From: Warburgia ugandensis
Lineage: Eukaryota; Streptophyta; Magnoliopsida; Canellales; Canellaceae
Reading direction: 5' to 3'
Assembly: GCA_035236585.1 (NCBI GenBank)
Contig: CP141132.1
Coordinates: 20,311,945 to 20,375,944, forward strand
Length of the DNA: 64,000 bases
Below the pieces are notes generated by a model. That model saw nothing but the letters and a program-made list of their open reading frames with translations. It was not told the origin of the DNA and ran no database searches. Positions within the stretch are counted from its first letter, which is position 1; the number at the start of each line of letters is the position of its first letter. The translations under genes and the position numbers were made by a program. Positions 35,501 to 46,891 of this stretch are shown piece by piece.

Positions 35501-36602
35501 GATTTGTGGGTTCTTAGGCTAACTTGTCAGAGGATGAAGGAAATAGGGGGTTGAGGGGAAGTAACAAAACAAAAAAGGGAGGAGGGGCAAATGCCAGCCT
35601 CTGACACAGGGGTGCCAGTGGGTTGTGCTAAGGGGGAAAACCCTACAAGGAAGAAGAGGAGAGAAGGGAAGGGGGTGTTGATGTCTAGTCATTAGCTGGG
35701 CATGGCGTTGATATTGGAGAAGGCTGGTAGTGGCCACTACTCAGTTGCTACCTAGGACCATCCACGGAGGGAGAAAGGGTAGAGGATAAGAGAGAGAGGA
35801 GGGCTTCACATAGTGGTTGCATTGGCTAGCTTGTTCGGGGTCTCCTGTCAAGAGGTGCTGGATGGGTCACTGCCACAGATGATTGAGAGGGACGAGGCTC
35901 GAGAGAAGAGTGAGAGGGGGAGTGAGAGAAGCGTTCGGCGCTAGCTGGTGCGCTGGGTTTTATATGCCTATGTCAGAGAGGAAGGTCAAGAAAGTCAAGG
36001 GTTTCAATAGAGTGTATAGCTGAAAGAAGGAGAGGGAGGATGTAAGAAGGGTGGACTGTTGTCAACTACAGTGGCATAGGGAAGGAACCTCAATTGTCAT
36101 GTGCAGTTTGACACTTGACCGGCCGGTAGGTTGTTCGAGAGAGATAGGGAGAAAACCTAGGGGAGGGGAGAATTAAATGCCATTTAATTAATTAATATTA
36201 TTATTTATGATTTTTTATATGTAATCATTACCTATTATAAATGCGAGAAATTATTACACTTAATTTTGTGTAAACCTGTTCTTACATTTATGGCTTCTCA
36301 CGATTGCATTCCACATCACGAGGGTCCGTATTGCAATCAATTTTATTCCCTTTAATCACTAATTAATTTAAATTAAATAATTTAATCAAAATAATTATGA
36401 AATTTTTGTTTGAACTCTAATTTCAACATACTTAGTGTCATTAGATTTGTTTTCTCAAATAGATTACTAATATTGATGTTTTAATGGTCAATTTCATGAT
36501 TTCATTAATTATCCTTAAAATTATAAAAATTAAATTTTGTGTTTCTCCTTTTTCAATTTGTTTCATATACATAAAGTGAATTAAAAATTTAGGGGTGTTA
36601 CA
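32526..36602 (-). repeat. 5' LTR of the LARD-like element (4,077 bp)
   Basis: Plus-strand ends TGTGATGACCC and GGGGTGTTACA. It pairs with 25015-29232. Differences are scattered substitutions and small indels, visibly more than between the LTRs of the 3163-16286 element, so this insertion looks older (by eye). Confidence 0.9.
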
Positions 36603-36607
36603 AGGTT
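36603..36607. repeat. TSD of the nested long-LTR element, right copy (AGGTT)
   Basis: Partner of AAGTT at 25010-25014. Confidence 0.65.
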
Positions 36608-38289
36608 ACCCTTAGTGGACGAGTTATAACTCATGCAGGTTTGCAGTGAATATACTAGCAAATTTCTCTAAGGTTGAGTCCCCCATTTTATCTCAGAGAA
36701 TCCTCAATAATTTACACTCTACTAGTTTTTCACAACTTAATGGAGATGACTAGCAATTCTAAAAATTATACATATAGTAAAGATACTTCATTGTAGTTAT
36801 TTCTTGAAGTTTATGTGCATGTACAACTACACAAGTCATGACTTCTAATTATATATACTTAAATTCCTTTGTAAATATGTTTTGACCTTAAATCCTCACC
36901 CTTATACTTTCAAAAGTGAAGTTCTCATATAAGGGTTGAACATATTTTTCTCATTATGTGACTAGATCTAACAAAGCTAATGTTTACATAATTTTTTAAG
37001 TGCTAACAAGACAACATAAAGTGATCTTTAAGAGTCGATGTTATCACTAAGAATAGTTGGGGCAGTTTACCTTAATTCCTTCTTTTTATATCCTCTTTAC
37101 GGATATGCTCCACTTAATATCCACAGTCTTTAAATGGAACAAAATGTAGGCTTAAGAATAGTTCATAAAAGAAGGGTATAAGGGTTCAAATGATCAAAAT
37201 TGAGTAGAGGTCTTCTTTTGATTTTTTGGACTTTTTCTATAAATGAAGTGAATATCTTTTGTACTCTTGTCTTTTTATTTCAAAATTTTCCCTCTATTTC
37301 CTCTATATCTTTCTTTTCACTTTTTTTTTTTTTTTTTTTAATTCTTTGAGAGAAAGACTTCTGGTGTTTTTCACTTCTTTAACTTTTGTGTCCTTTTTGA
37401 ACTTTTTCTTCTAGCTCTACTCATTTTGAAAATGGGTACTAGATATTTATTTCTTGAATTTTTTGGGTTAAGCTAAGGGGGTTTAAGAAAGAAAAGGCTT
37501 AATACTAGGCTCAAGGGGCAAACTAGTGGTATAATATATTGGGTAAATTCTCTGTCTCTGGGATGAACAAGGATGGCATGTATCATTCCCTAGGTTTCAT
37601 AAAGCATGTCAAATTTAATAAATTTTCTAGAAAGAAAGCTATTACTCCTATTTATTATTGATAGTTAGCCCAAACAAGGATAGCATAATCATACTAAATT
37701 TCATACTTTGAAAAAACTATGAAATTACATATAACTCTCTGAAAGAAGATAGTCTTTAAAACTCATTGGGTTATAAGTCTCCCCTAATTTTCCTCATGGC
37801 CTCTATGTCATACCTCTTTATTAGTCTTAACTATGTCCTATGTGTAAATAGTTTTTGAGAATTAACCTTCATAAGATGCTTCAACACATGAATAATATGT
37901 AAAACTAGCCATATACACTTCCATATGGAGGTTAAAGCAGTAGACACTAAGTTCTAAAAATCCAATTCATCACAGTAAGGGGACTCTTCTCCAAAAACAT
38001 TTTTTCTTTCCAAAAATTCAAGAAAAATCTTAAATCTCTCTATACATCTAAACTCTCAACCTGAATGAAACATTTTCCTCAATGTTTGAAAACATAGGAT
38101 CCTATTTGAAAATGGAAAGATGTAGAAGGTTGAGATTTGAAAAACATTTGGGTTGCCTCCTAAAGAGTGCTAAGTTTTAGGTTTTAAGCCAGATGTAATG
38201 ATGAGTGCAAGGACAATGATCTACAAGGTTCTATGGAGTAATTTAAGGTGGGTCATGATAATGTGGTGCCTATAATAGTGTCTCTTCAA
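36608..38289 (-). other. 3' non-coding part of the Athila-like element
   Basis: Lies between integrase and the 3' LTR on the minus strand. Athila elements often have an extra, env-like region here, but I see no membrane segment or readable frame. A 19-20 base poly-T run is at about 37321-37340. At 38250-38320 the integrase tail is still readable (QRLKPF, minus). Confidence 0.55.
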
Positions 38290-39320
38290 TTTTAGGGTTA
38301 GGCATTTCTAGGAAAGGTTTTAACCTTTGACAATTTGCTTTTTGGATCTCACCATCCTTCTCAATTTCGATGGTCCCATGAGGATATATTGGCATACTAT
38401 GTAAGGTTCAGTCCATCGAGATCTAAGTTTGTCTAGAATGAGATGCAATCTAGAATTATACAATAAGACCTTTGTTCTAGGTGTGAAGGATTTCCTTAAG
38501 ATTAGGCAATCATGGTTAACCTTCATCATATGCATCCTTTCTCAATTCATTTAACCCATTGAGTTTGCAGTGGTTCCTAGCAAGACCTAATTCAAAATTG
38601 AGTTTTTTGATAGGCCAATATGCCTTGTGTTCTAGCTCTACTGGTAAGTGGCAAACCTTTTTATAGACCAAGTGGTCGAGTGACATGCCTATTAGTGTTT
38701 TATAGATAGTGTGATAGGCCCACAGCGTCGATGAGTCTCACAGAGCAGTCTTTCCTCCTTTAATTGATTGTCTTCTCTAGAGTATACTTAATTTTCCTAT
38801 TTGATACCTTTACTTGCTCACTGGTTTAAGGGTAGTATGGCGTAGCTATCCTATGGTTGACACCATACTTTTTCATTAGATTTTCAAATACTTTACTACA
38901 AAAGTGTTTCCCTCCATCACTAATTATGACTCGTGGAGTACCAAAAATTGTAAAAATATTTTTATTTAAAAATTTTACCACTAACTTGTGGTCACTCATT
39001 TTGTAGGGTACAACCTCCATCCACTTGGACACATAGTCCACTCCCACTAGGATGTATAAGTTCCCAAAAGAATTAGGAAAGGGTCTCATGAAATCTATGC
39101 CCCAATCATTGAATGGCTCTACAACAATGATTGAGTTTAAGGGCATCATATGTCTCTGCCCTAAACTTCCTAACCCTTAGCACCTCACACATACTGTGCA
39201 ATAAGCATGTGAATCTTTAAAAATGGTGGTCCAATAAAAACCACACTACAAAATTTTTGTAACTATCTTTCTAGTGCTAAAATGGCCTTAGCGTGCATGA
39301 TAATGATAGAAGGATATGAT
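38290..39320 (-). pseudogene. pol: Integrase, Athila-like
   Basis: The minus-strand zinc domain shows YHYHA followed by HAYCTVCVRC (about 39300-39190). The core has [26 protein letters not shown] and [14 protein letters not shown], so two catalytic Asp codons are present. The Glu region reads TSEQVKVSNRKIK with changes. The C-terminus shows LYNSRLHLILDKLRSRW, then a frame change and CQRLKPF. Stops occur near 39180 and in the tail. Inserts element DNA in functional relatives; inactive here. Confidence 0.88.
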
Positions 39321-39329
39321 ATTACTATG

Positions 39330-39940
39330 CTCACTATCTTGTACACATATCCTTATCACTTGATCGGGACAGTACTTGAATAAGTGGGCATTGTCCCAAG
39401 TAAAGTACTTAACATCAGTAAAAAGTCTCTTCCTATATTGTTGGTCTAATGATTGGGCTTTTGTCCTATAATATCATAATTTACTATGTCTCCATACCAA
39501 GGTAAGAGGGAAATGTATAGCAACTATTCATCTAGAAAGGATTTAGTTATAGGCACATTATCTCTAGTGTGCTCCACCACTAATCTAGACAAGTGGTCTG
39601 CTACAACATTTTCAAAATCTTTCTTATCCCAAATTTCTAAGTCAAATTCTTGTAATAGGAGTTTCTAATGAATTAACCTAGGTTTTGCATCCTTTTCAGA
39701 AAGGAGGTAACTCAGAGCTGCATGATCTAAGTAGACTATGACTTTAGACCTCAGTAAGATCGATCTAAACTTATTTAGATCAAACACTATAGTCAACAAC
39801 TCTTTTTCTATGGTCAAATAGTTGAGTTGGGCATCATTTAGTGTTTTACTTGTGTAATATATCACGTGGGGAAGTTTATTGATGTGCTTCCCCAAAATAG
39901 CTCCAATAGTATAATGTGATGCATCACACATGATCTCAAA
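39330..39940 (-). pseudogene. pol: RNase H and linker, Athila-like
   Basis: Minus-strand CDASHYTIGAILG, VIYYTSKTLNDAQLNY, EKELLTIVF and LDHAALSYLL mark RNase H; the Thr usual before the Asp in TDH is Leu. The linker toward integrase still reads LPWYGDIVNY near 39480-39510. Stops are frequent between the two domains. Confidence 0.85.
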
Positions 39941-39989
39941 TGGTGTGCTCTAATTAGGTGGTCGGATGATGGGTGTAGAGGTCAACTAG

Positions 39990-41150
39990 GCCTTTAACCC
40001 TAAAATTTTTTCTTACAATCTTCATCAAAGTCAAAGGTAGCCTCCTTTGTCAGTAGATTATGAAGGGGCTTGGCAATTTTGCTAAAATCCTTGATGAATT
40101 TTTTGTAGATGTTAGTATGCCCTAGAATGGAGTGGACTTCTTTCACTATCCTTGGTGGAAGAAGGTTGGCTATTAAATTCACCTTGGCCTTATCTACCTC
40201 AATCCCATCGTGTGATACAATGTGGCCTAAAACTATACCACTTTGGACCATAAAATGGCACTTTTCCTAGTTTAATACCAAAATTTTCTCTCAACACCTT
40301 GCAAGAACTAACTTCAAATGGTGTATGCACTCATCGAAAGAAGATTCAAATATTGAGAAGTCATCCATGAACACCTCAAGAAACCTTTCTACCATATCAT
40401 AAAAGATGCTCAATGTACACCTTTTAAAAGTGGCTAGAGCATTGCAAAGCCTAAAAGACATACATTAATAAGCAAAGGTCTTAAAAGGGTAGGTAAAGGT
40501 GGTCTTCTCCTGATCCTCGAATGCTATAAGAATTTGGTTGTATTCTCTAGAAAACAACAATAACTATGTTCGGCCAACCTCTCAAGCATTTGGTTAATAA
40601 AAGGTTGAGGGAAGTGGTCTTTCCTTGTGATCAGGTTCAATTTTCGGTCAATGCAGACTCTCTACTCTGTGGTCATACGAGTGGGTACTAATGCATTCTT
40701 CTTATTCTGGACTATTGTGACCCCAGATTTCTTGGGTACAAGCTAATTGGGGCCAATACAAGTGTTGTCAGAGATGGCATATATGATGCAAACATTTAGA
40801 AACTTAAGGAATTCATCTTTGACCATGTCCTTCATGTGGGGATTGAGTGGTCTTTGAGTTTCCATGAAGGGTTTAACATTTTATTCTAGGTGTACCCTAT
40901 GTGTACACACGGTTGGACTAATCACTTTGATGTTTGTTATGGTCCGCCCCAAAGTAGTCTTATGTTCCTTAAGAACACTAAATAATTTTCCTACTAGTTC
41001 CTTGTCTAGACTTGATGCTATTGTAATAGGTATGATTTCATATGCTCTTAGATAAAAGTACTTGGGGTTGTCATGCAATGGTTTTAGGGCAAAAGAAGGT
41101 GGTTGCTCTATAGAGGGTATGGAGACAGGCTTTAGAGGGTGTGGCTCCAC
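39990..41150 (-). pseudogene. pol: Reverse transcriptase with N-terminal linker, Athila-like
   Basis: On the minus strand the linker (IEQPPSFALKPL, SVLKEHKTTLG, about 41110-40930) leads into RT with RVCIDRKLN, RKDHFPQPFINQMLERL and the catalytic box EVFMDDFS near 40360. Then comes IVLGHIVSHDGIEVDKAK with FIKDFSKIAKPLHNLL. Several frameshifts and stops lie between 40880 and 40260. The polymerase box keeps its two Asp residues. Confidence 0.87.
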
Positions 41151-41162
41151 CTAAGGGCCCCA

Positions 41163-41720
41163 TTAGGAGGTATCCATGATTGAAGAAGCCTCTAAAAGGT
41201 TGTTCACCTCCTCAATATACTTGTATAAATCAAAATATTCATTAAAATACATGAGACAAGCATCTAGTGGGTTAGAGATGGAAGATGGTGGGTGAATGTC
41301 AAGAATTAGACTCTCGATCAAATTCACTTCACAAGAATCATCAAGGTCTAAAAGTTGTTGGTTGGCATTAAAGACATTGAACTTGCCTTTCATGTCGCTA
41401 AACAACAATTTCATTACACCATTCCTACATTTAATAATAGTGTTGGACATCCATGTATAATCAAAATTTTCTTGCCAAGATCATATACTGGCTGGGTGTC
41501 CAGTACAATAAAATCTGCTGGGTAGTAAAACTGGTCCACCTATACAACACATCTTCAACCAAACCATAGGATATCTTCATTGATCTATCTGCTAATTGCA
41601 ATGTGGTCGTGGTTGATTTAAGCTCACCAAGACTTAGTTGCTCATAGATAGAATGTGGCAATAAGTTAACACTCACTCATAGGTCGAGTGACCTATGTAT
41701 GACATGGTCTCTAATTATGC
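41163..41720 (-). pseudogene. Aspartic protease region, Athila-like
   Basis: Minus-strand SVNLLPHSIYEQL, then GELKSTTTTLQLADRS, is the conserved stretch after the protease active site. The family's DLGAS-type active site is broken: the Gly codon is a TGA. A long acidic region (41163-41450) follows toward RT. Confidence 0.82.
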
Positions 41721-41839
41721 AAGAAATTATAGGGCACCCTGGGTTTCAAAACTTTGGTGGTGTCTTGTGTTATATCAAAGAGCTAACTTAGTTAGTAAGG
41801 AAGGTTTTCTTCTATATATTTAGTTTCTCTTTCTAGTGT

Positions 41840-43085
41840 TGAGCTCTTTGAGGAACTTGGCATAGGCGGGCACATATTTTATTTTATTGAGCAATGGAAT
41901 ATTAATTTGGACATGTTTAAATACATCCATGAAGGCTTTGGTCACATAGGGTGTCTCCACTGTAGGTTCCATAGGAGATTTCTATCTTTTCTCTTCTCCT
42001 ATGTTTTGGTTGCCTCCTTTTCCTCTTCAGCTTCCTTAGCTTGTAAGACTTTGTTGTAGATTTGATGACCACTCCTAAGGGTGGTTATTGACTTAGCATA
42101 CTTATGAGGGTTATGGGTTTGAGAACTTGACCCTATCTCAAATTAACCCTTGGGGTTAGGGATGGGCTAACTAGGGAACTGTCCCTTCCTCTATCTTGTA
42201 ATGTAGCTGACAGTTGGTTACCTGTATCCCTAACTTTGCTATGACTTGAGAGTTGACATGGACCAAACGTCAACTATCATTTTGTAATTGGTGGAGGGCT
42301 TTATTAGTGTCTTAATTTTTCTTTAAAGATATTTTAATAAGGGATTGAATGTTTTCCTTAAATGATGGTTTCTTTTTGTTGCTGAGGTTAGAGGAAGCTA
42401 GGTGATTGTTGAGGAATTGTAGCTCTTGAAAGGTTTTTGTTAAGGGGTTCACATATGGTCCCTCTTTGTAGCTATTCCTTGACTAGGCCTTTGTCTATTC
42501 TCTCAAGTACAGAGTCAAGTTTATGGGATAGATCTGTATGCACTCCAATTTCTTATAGTCTCGCTTTGTTTGGAGGCTGGTTGTTTCTCTCTCTTTTATT
42601 GGAATAATCCCATATCTAGGAATTATCTACATATATCTAAAATAAATCCCAAGCCTCTCTCATATCTTTTAGCATGAGGGCCCCTTCACATCAACATCCA
42701 CCATTTGCCTATTGTGAGGCGTTAATGCCTCATAGAAGTATTGCACTTGTTGCCATTTCTCAAACCCATGATGAGGGCATTTTTGCAACAGTTCATTCCC
42801 CCATTCCCAGCATTCACAATACTATTTATCATCCCTTTGTGGGAAATTTATAATTTCCCAATGAAGGGCATTTTCTTTGTGAATGGGGAAAAATTTGTTT
42901 AAGAACTTTCTAGGCAATTGGTCCCATGTATTTATAAAACCTACCTCCATGGAGTTAAGCCATGACTTGGCTTTATTCTTGAGTGAGAATGGAAATAACC
43001 TAAGCCTAATAGCATCACCTAAAATTTTTTGGAACTTAAATGTGCCACATATAGCAATGAACTCCTTAATGTGTAGGTAACGATA
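41840..43085 (-). pseudogene. gag: gag and gag-pol spacer, Athila-like
   Basis: Minus-strand translation in broken frames gives capsid motifs such as FPFSLKNKAKSWLNSME, WDQLPRKFLNKFFP and a CPHHGFEKW-type run near 42760. The spacer has ITTLRSG near 42080, and FMDVFKHVQINIPLL with YVPAYAKFLKEL at about 41945-41850. Stops interrupt it repeatedly. The same landmarks occur on the plus strand at 61000-62464. Confidence 0.8.
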
Positions 43086-43091
43086 TTCTCA

Positions 43092-43106
43092 TCTCGACAA
43101 CAAAAA
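43092..43106 (-). other. Degenerate PBS of the Athila-like element
   Basis: Minus-strand TTTTTGTTGTCGAGAT occupies the place where Athila elements have a TGGCGCCGTTGCC-like site. Only the GTTG.CG core is recognisable. Weak on sequence, supported by position between gag and LTR. Confidence 0.4.
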
Positions 43107-43120
43107 GTGGGAGTAACTAT

Positions 43121-45023
43121 TGTTGTTTTAAATAAAACTTGCAAGCGCATGAATCTTTTGCAATATAGCACACTAGTGAGGTCGATCCTACTAGGAGTTG
43201 AACTAATGTGATGCTAGTGGTCCCTATTCTAAACTATCTAATCTAGCCAAAATTTAAGAGATATTTCTTCTAATCTAAGTATGGAAATCAAACATAAAAA
43301 TGAAAATTAATCATAAATTAGAAACATGCTAGAATTGAAAACATTCCTAAATATGCACTTTCTAAAAATAAACTTTCCTAACTGAAAACTTTCTAAAATT
43401 ATGAATTTCCTAATTTAAGAACTTTCCTAAAGTAAGAACTTTCAAAAAATGCAAATAAACAACTTTCCTAAAGTGCAATTTAACAACTTTCTTAACTTAA
43501 CTTTTCTAAGCATGAAATTAACAACTAACCTAAGGAAACATACATTAAATGAATACTTTCATAACCATTCAATCTTCTAAATAAAGCCATTAAACTTATG
43601 GAAAAGGAAATTTTAACAACTACACTCTAAGCACACATGTAAACAAACCAATTAGGATCAACACTACTAAATTATTTTCCTATTTTGAATGAAGGCAATC
43701 AACTTGAATCTAATTGGGCAATAACTCATCTAAAACCATGTTTAATTTAATGAATACTAAAATCAATGAAGGAACAATAACTCATCTAAAACCATATTTA
43801 ATTGAATGAATACTAAAATCAATGAAGGAACAATCAACTTTCATAAAATCATTCAATGGTTCCACCTTTAGTCTTTTCAAAACCATGCATTCCACTTTTG
43901 GATTGGATGCATGGTTTTTAAAGAATTTTAATTGAATTATTTGATGATTCCAACACAAGGTAATACTAATTCAAGATATCCTCAACATGTAACAAGTAAG
44001 AAAGACTCATGCTCATTCATCACCCAGATGAGATTTCATAAATCATCGAGGGTTTGCATACATGAAGGGTGTGTTTCCACTTCTGATGTAAATGCACCAC
44101 TCTTTCTCCCTCTTTAAATCCAAAACTAAATAGTAAAGATGATTCCTCCTCCATAAAGCTTAATAATTAGAGGCAAATCTTATGGAATAAGAAGGCAACA
44201 CTCAAAATAACTCAAGGGAACAAGGCTGAAATTCTATGGAAGCTAAAGAGAACCAAAATCAATGAAAGGTAAAAGGAAAAACTAGATTAAAGATGACTTC
44301 CCATGACTATACTTCAAGGGAAAACCAACATTGAATCTTAGTATTTAAGGCAAGGAAAAACAAAGGAAAGAAAAGCGAAAGCTAGCATGAAAAGTCTAAG
44401 ATTAAACAAAAGAAAAGGTGAGATGAAACAACCTTAAAAGGAGAATCAAATATCTAAGGTCTAGGGGTGAAGTAGCTTGGAGAGAAGCCTTACACCTTAG
44501 GAACAGAGTAGCACCCAAAGGAGATCCAAGAAAACGAGCAAAAGAGTGGAGAGAATGGACTTAGAAAGAGAACATCTCCTTCCTATGGAGGAAGCATCTT
44601 TTTCCTAGGTGTAAAAGTTTGCCTTCTTCATAGATTTGTGATGGTTTTATAATTCTTCTCCTATTTTTCCTAGGGTATCCTAATACTAAGGTGTGGTGGG
44701 ATGAAATCAAGTTAATTTGGAAGGATAAGATGATAGGTAGCTGAAGGTTTCAAAAGAGGAAAGTGGGAAGAAGGTGATTGCCCTTTTAGAGGTGGAGTAG
44801 GTGGGAGACGCCACCTTTTAGGAAGGGGCATCTCCCCCTTCAAAAATTGTTGAAGCTCCTCCAAAATAGGAATGTGGGTGGTGTAATTAGATATGAAAGA
44901 GATGGAGGGAATGAGGTGGAGAATTATGGTTGGCTGGGTAGTTTCCTAAGTGGTGGAGAATGGTTGGGTAGTTAGGATGTAGTTTTAGCATTAGATAGAG
45001 TTTTAGAAAGATGCAACTCTGAC
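43121..45023 (-). repeat. 5' LTR of the Athila-like element, truncated
   Basis: Shares order and content with 22231 to about 24130 but lacks the matching 24130-24887 part, including TGATAAG. Truncation is at about 45023, where Tekay-like LTR sequence begins. A minus-strand TATA-like ATTATAAAAC lies near 44645-44655. Confidence 0.72.
43719..43830. repeat. 56-bp tandem duplication in the Athila-like 5' LTR
   Basis: AATAACTCATCTAAAACCAT and the following 36 bp occur twice in a row (43719-43774 and 43775-43830) with about three differences. Confidence 0.9.
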
Positions 45024-46891
45024 TGTCAAACCAATTTGAAACACACAATCTCTAATTTCAAGGGCTATACAAGTTCGATTTATGATCAGAAAGATTCATT
45101 GCATTCATCTTAACGACACAGACCTAATTATATAATAAAATTTAGGATCAAAGAACTATTTTAATTGCTTATGGCCTAGAAATTATAGGACTATCATAGA
45201 TCGATGTGATCAAAGATGATTAGATCTCATGAGGTGATCCATTGAATGATTTAGTAGACTGATATACCCAGACCAGAATTAAGTACATCAACTCCTGGGT
45301 CATAGATTTGACCATTCAAATCAATTATGATCTTGATCTAAGAATCATGATAGGAGATCTATGAGATGTGACCATTCATTTGTTAGATCTTGAAGACACA
45401 AATGTTATAAAGGGCAGTCTAACCTTTAAATATTGGATCCTTAAGTAAGATCTTGTTTGGGAATGCTCTAATCAATGATCTGTAACCAAAAGGGATGGAT
45501 CTAACCGTTGAATTGTAATGGATCTAAATTTAACAAACTTGATACACTACTTATCTCTAAGGAGACGTAATCTATGATGGATTTGGTTTCTGTTGACCTA
45601 GTAGAACACTGATCGTTGATCGGTAAGCTAATAAGATAAATCCAACCATATATTATTTAGGATCTCTAAGTTATAAGTTCTAAATATCAATCCAAGGGTG
45701 AAGGCCTATTGGTATGACCTCTATTTGTTGATCTATGGTATGAAATGATAGATCTATACATAGATCAATCCTGATCTAAGAGGAGTGACCCATAGGTAAC
45801 AGATTTTACCACTAATGGATAGTATCAGAGTCCTAATCAATGATCGTAGTTGTTAATCTATAAATCTAACTGATGATCAATATAGAATGAGAAATAATAC
45901 TTGGATTCTTACCCTTAAATTATATTCAGGACACCACAAAGATCTTGAAGAAGATCCAGGATATGAATCGAAGAAAAATGTAAACAACACCTAAGTGACA
46001 TCCTTGAGGTAGGTAGTCTGATGCTACTAAGTTTTCAACTAAATTCCAAAACCTATATGATTTACTTAAAACTACTTCTATGTTTAGTATGATTTTGAAA
46101 TGATAATGAGATAGGGTATTCTTATAATGAGGGTATAAGTTATTCTCATTATTCATGATCTTGATTGAAAATGCTATTGCTTGCATCCTTCATGGATATT
46201 TTTATATATGCATTACTTGCATGTTTTGAAATAAGTTGCATAAATTAGATGATCTATGATGATTGAGTTTTGGAATATATGTATACACATATATCTCTTT
46301 TTAAGGCTAGTGAACCTGGTGGGCACTATGCTAAGAGATTGTTTGTGTACGGGGTTAACCTCCTAGCCTCTAACCACTTAAGGTGGTAGGTATCATTGCC
46401 TAAAGTGGCACTTGTCCCTTTCTTAACTGTTGTGGTACTGGGACTACCACTAGAGGTGTTTATAGCACCATTTAAGAGATGTATCCAAAGTTGACCGTGG
46501 AGGCAATGGTGGCTGGTCTCTAAATACTATAGACATGATTTCAGATAGGTTTGATCATGAGCAAAGTGGGCACTATGATTTATGTTTTAGTATCACCATC
46601 CATGGTGCATTGAGATGGTCTTAGATGAGTACTCGTGACTAGTCAGCTGATATATTCACTAAGATACCCATGTGCATAAAAACTGCCTTAGGGTTGGGAT
46701 ATCTAGCATCAAGTTTTATTGATTACTACTTTAATAAGTTAGTAATTTTTATATTGTTATTGATTGATTGATTTTGTTGAAAATTTTATTACTTGAAATA
46801 TATGTGTAAATGATTTATGCACGAATATCTAAGATGATTGCATGATTTTATTACCTAAAAAATTCTTCTTAAATTTATACATATTGCATGA
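45024..46891 (+). repeat. Old Tekay-like LTR, left part
   Basis: GATCTA-rich sequence followed by GGGCACTATGCTAAGAGATTG and a short-repeat region like the middle of the Tekay-like LTRs. Its right part is at 51009-51452, so it is interrupted by the solo LTR. No clear TG start or TSD at 45024; the left edge may be a truncation. Confidence 0.6.

Larger units (their letters stand above)
25015..36602 (-). mobile_element. Long-LTR Tekay-related element with non-coding interior (LARD-like)
   Basis: Minus-strand element of 11,588 bp. 5' LTR at 36602-32526, PBS at 32523-32512, interior 32511-29246, PPT at 29245-29233, 3' LTR at 29232-25015. The LTRs match over nearly their whole length, and their reverse complements resemble the Tekay-like LTR at 3163-7740 (shared stretches around ATGCTA..AGAGTTATGAGAGTTTG and GGCAATTATGGGAAGGCC). 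The interior has no minus-strand coding sequence. It carries only an RT fragment on the plus strand. This fits a large retrotransposon derivative mobilised by a related autonomous element (inference). Confidence 0.8.
22231..45023 (-). mobile_element. Athila-like Ty3/gypsy element, minus strand, split by a nested element
   Basis: Reading on the minus strand: truncated 5' LTR (45023-43121), degenerate PBS, gag, protease, RT, RNase H, integrase, a long non-coding 3' part, then PPT and 3' LTR (24887-22231). The two LTRs share content in the same order, for example repeated ACTTTCCTAA stretches and leader-type AAGCGCATGAATC / AAGTGCACAAATC. The 3' part is interrupted by a long-LTR element at 25015-36602. 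Protein motifs (SVNLLPHSIYEQL; integrase [25 protein letters not shown]) are Athila-like. Every domain carries stops or frameshifts. Confidence 0.82.

Noticed and set aside
42883-43080. Plus-strand 65-codon frame
   Set aside because: Antisense to the Athila-like gag, which has recognisable capsid motifs on the minus strand.
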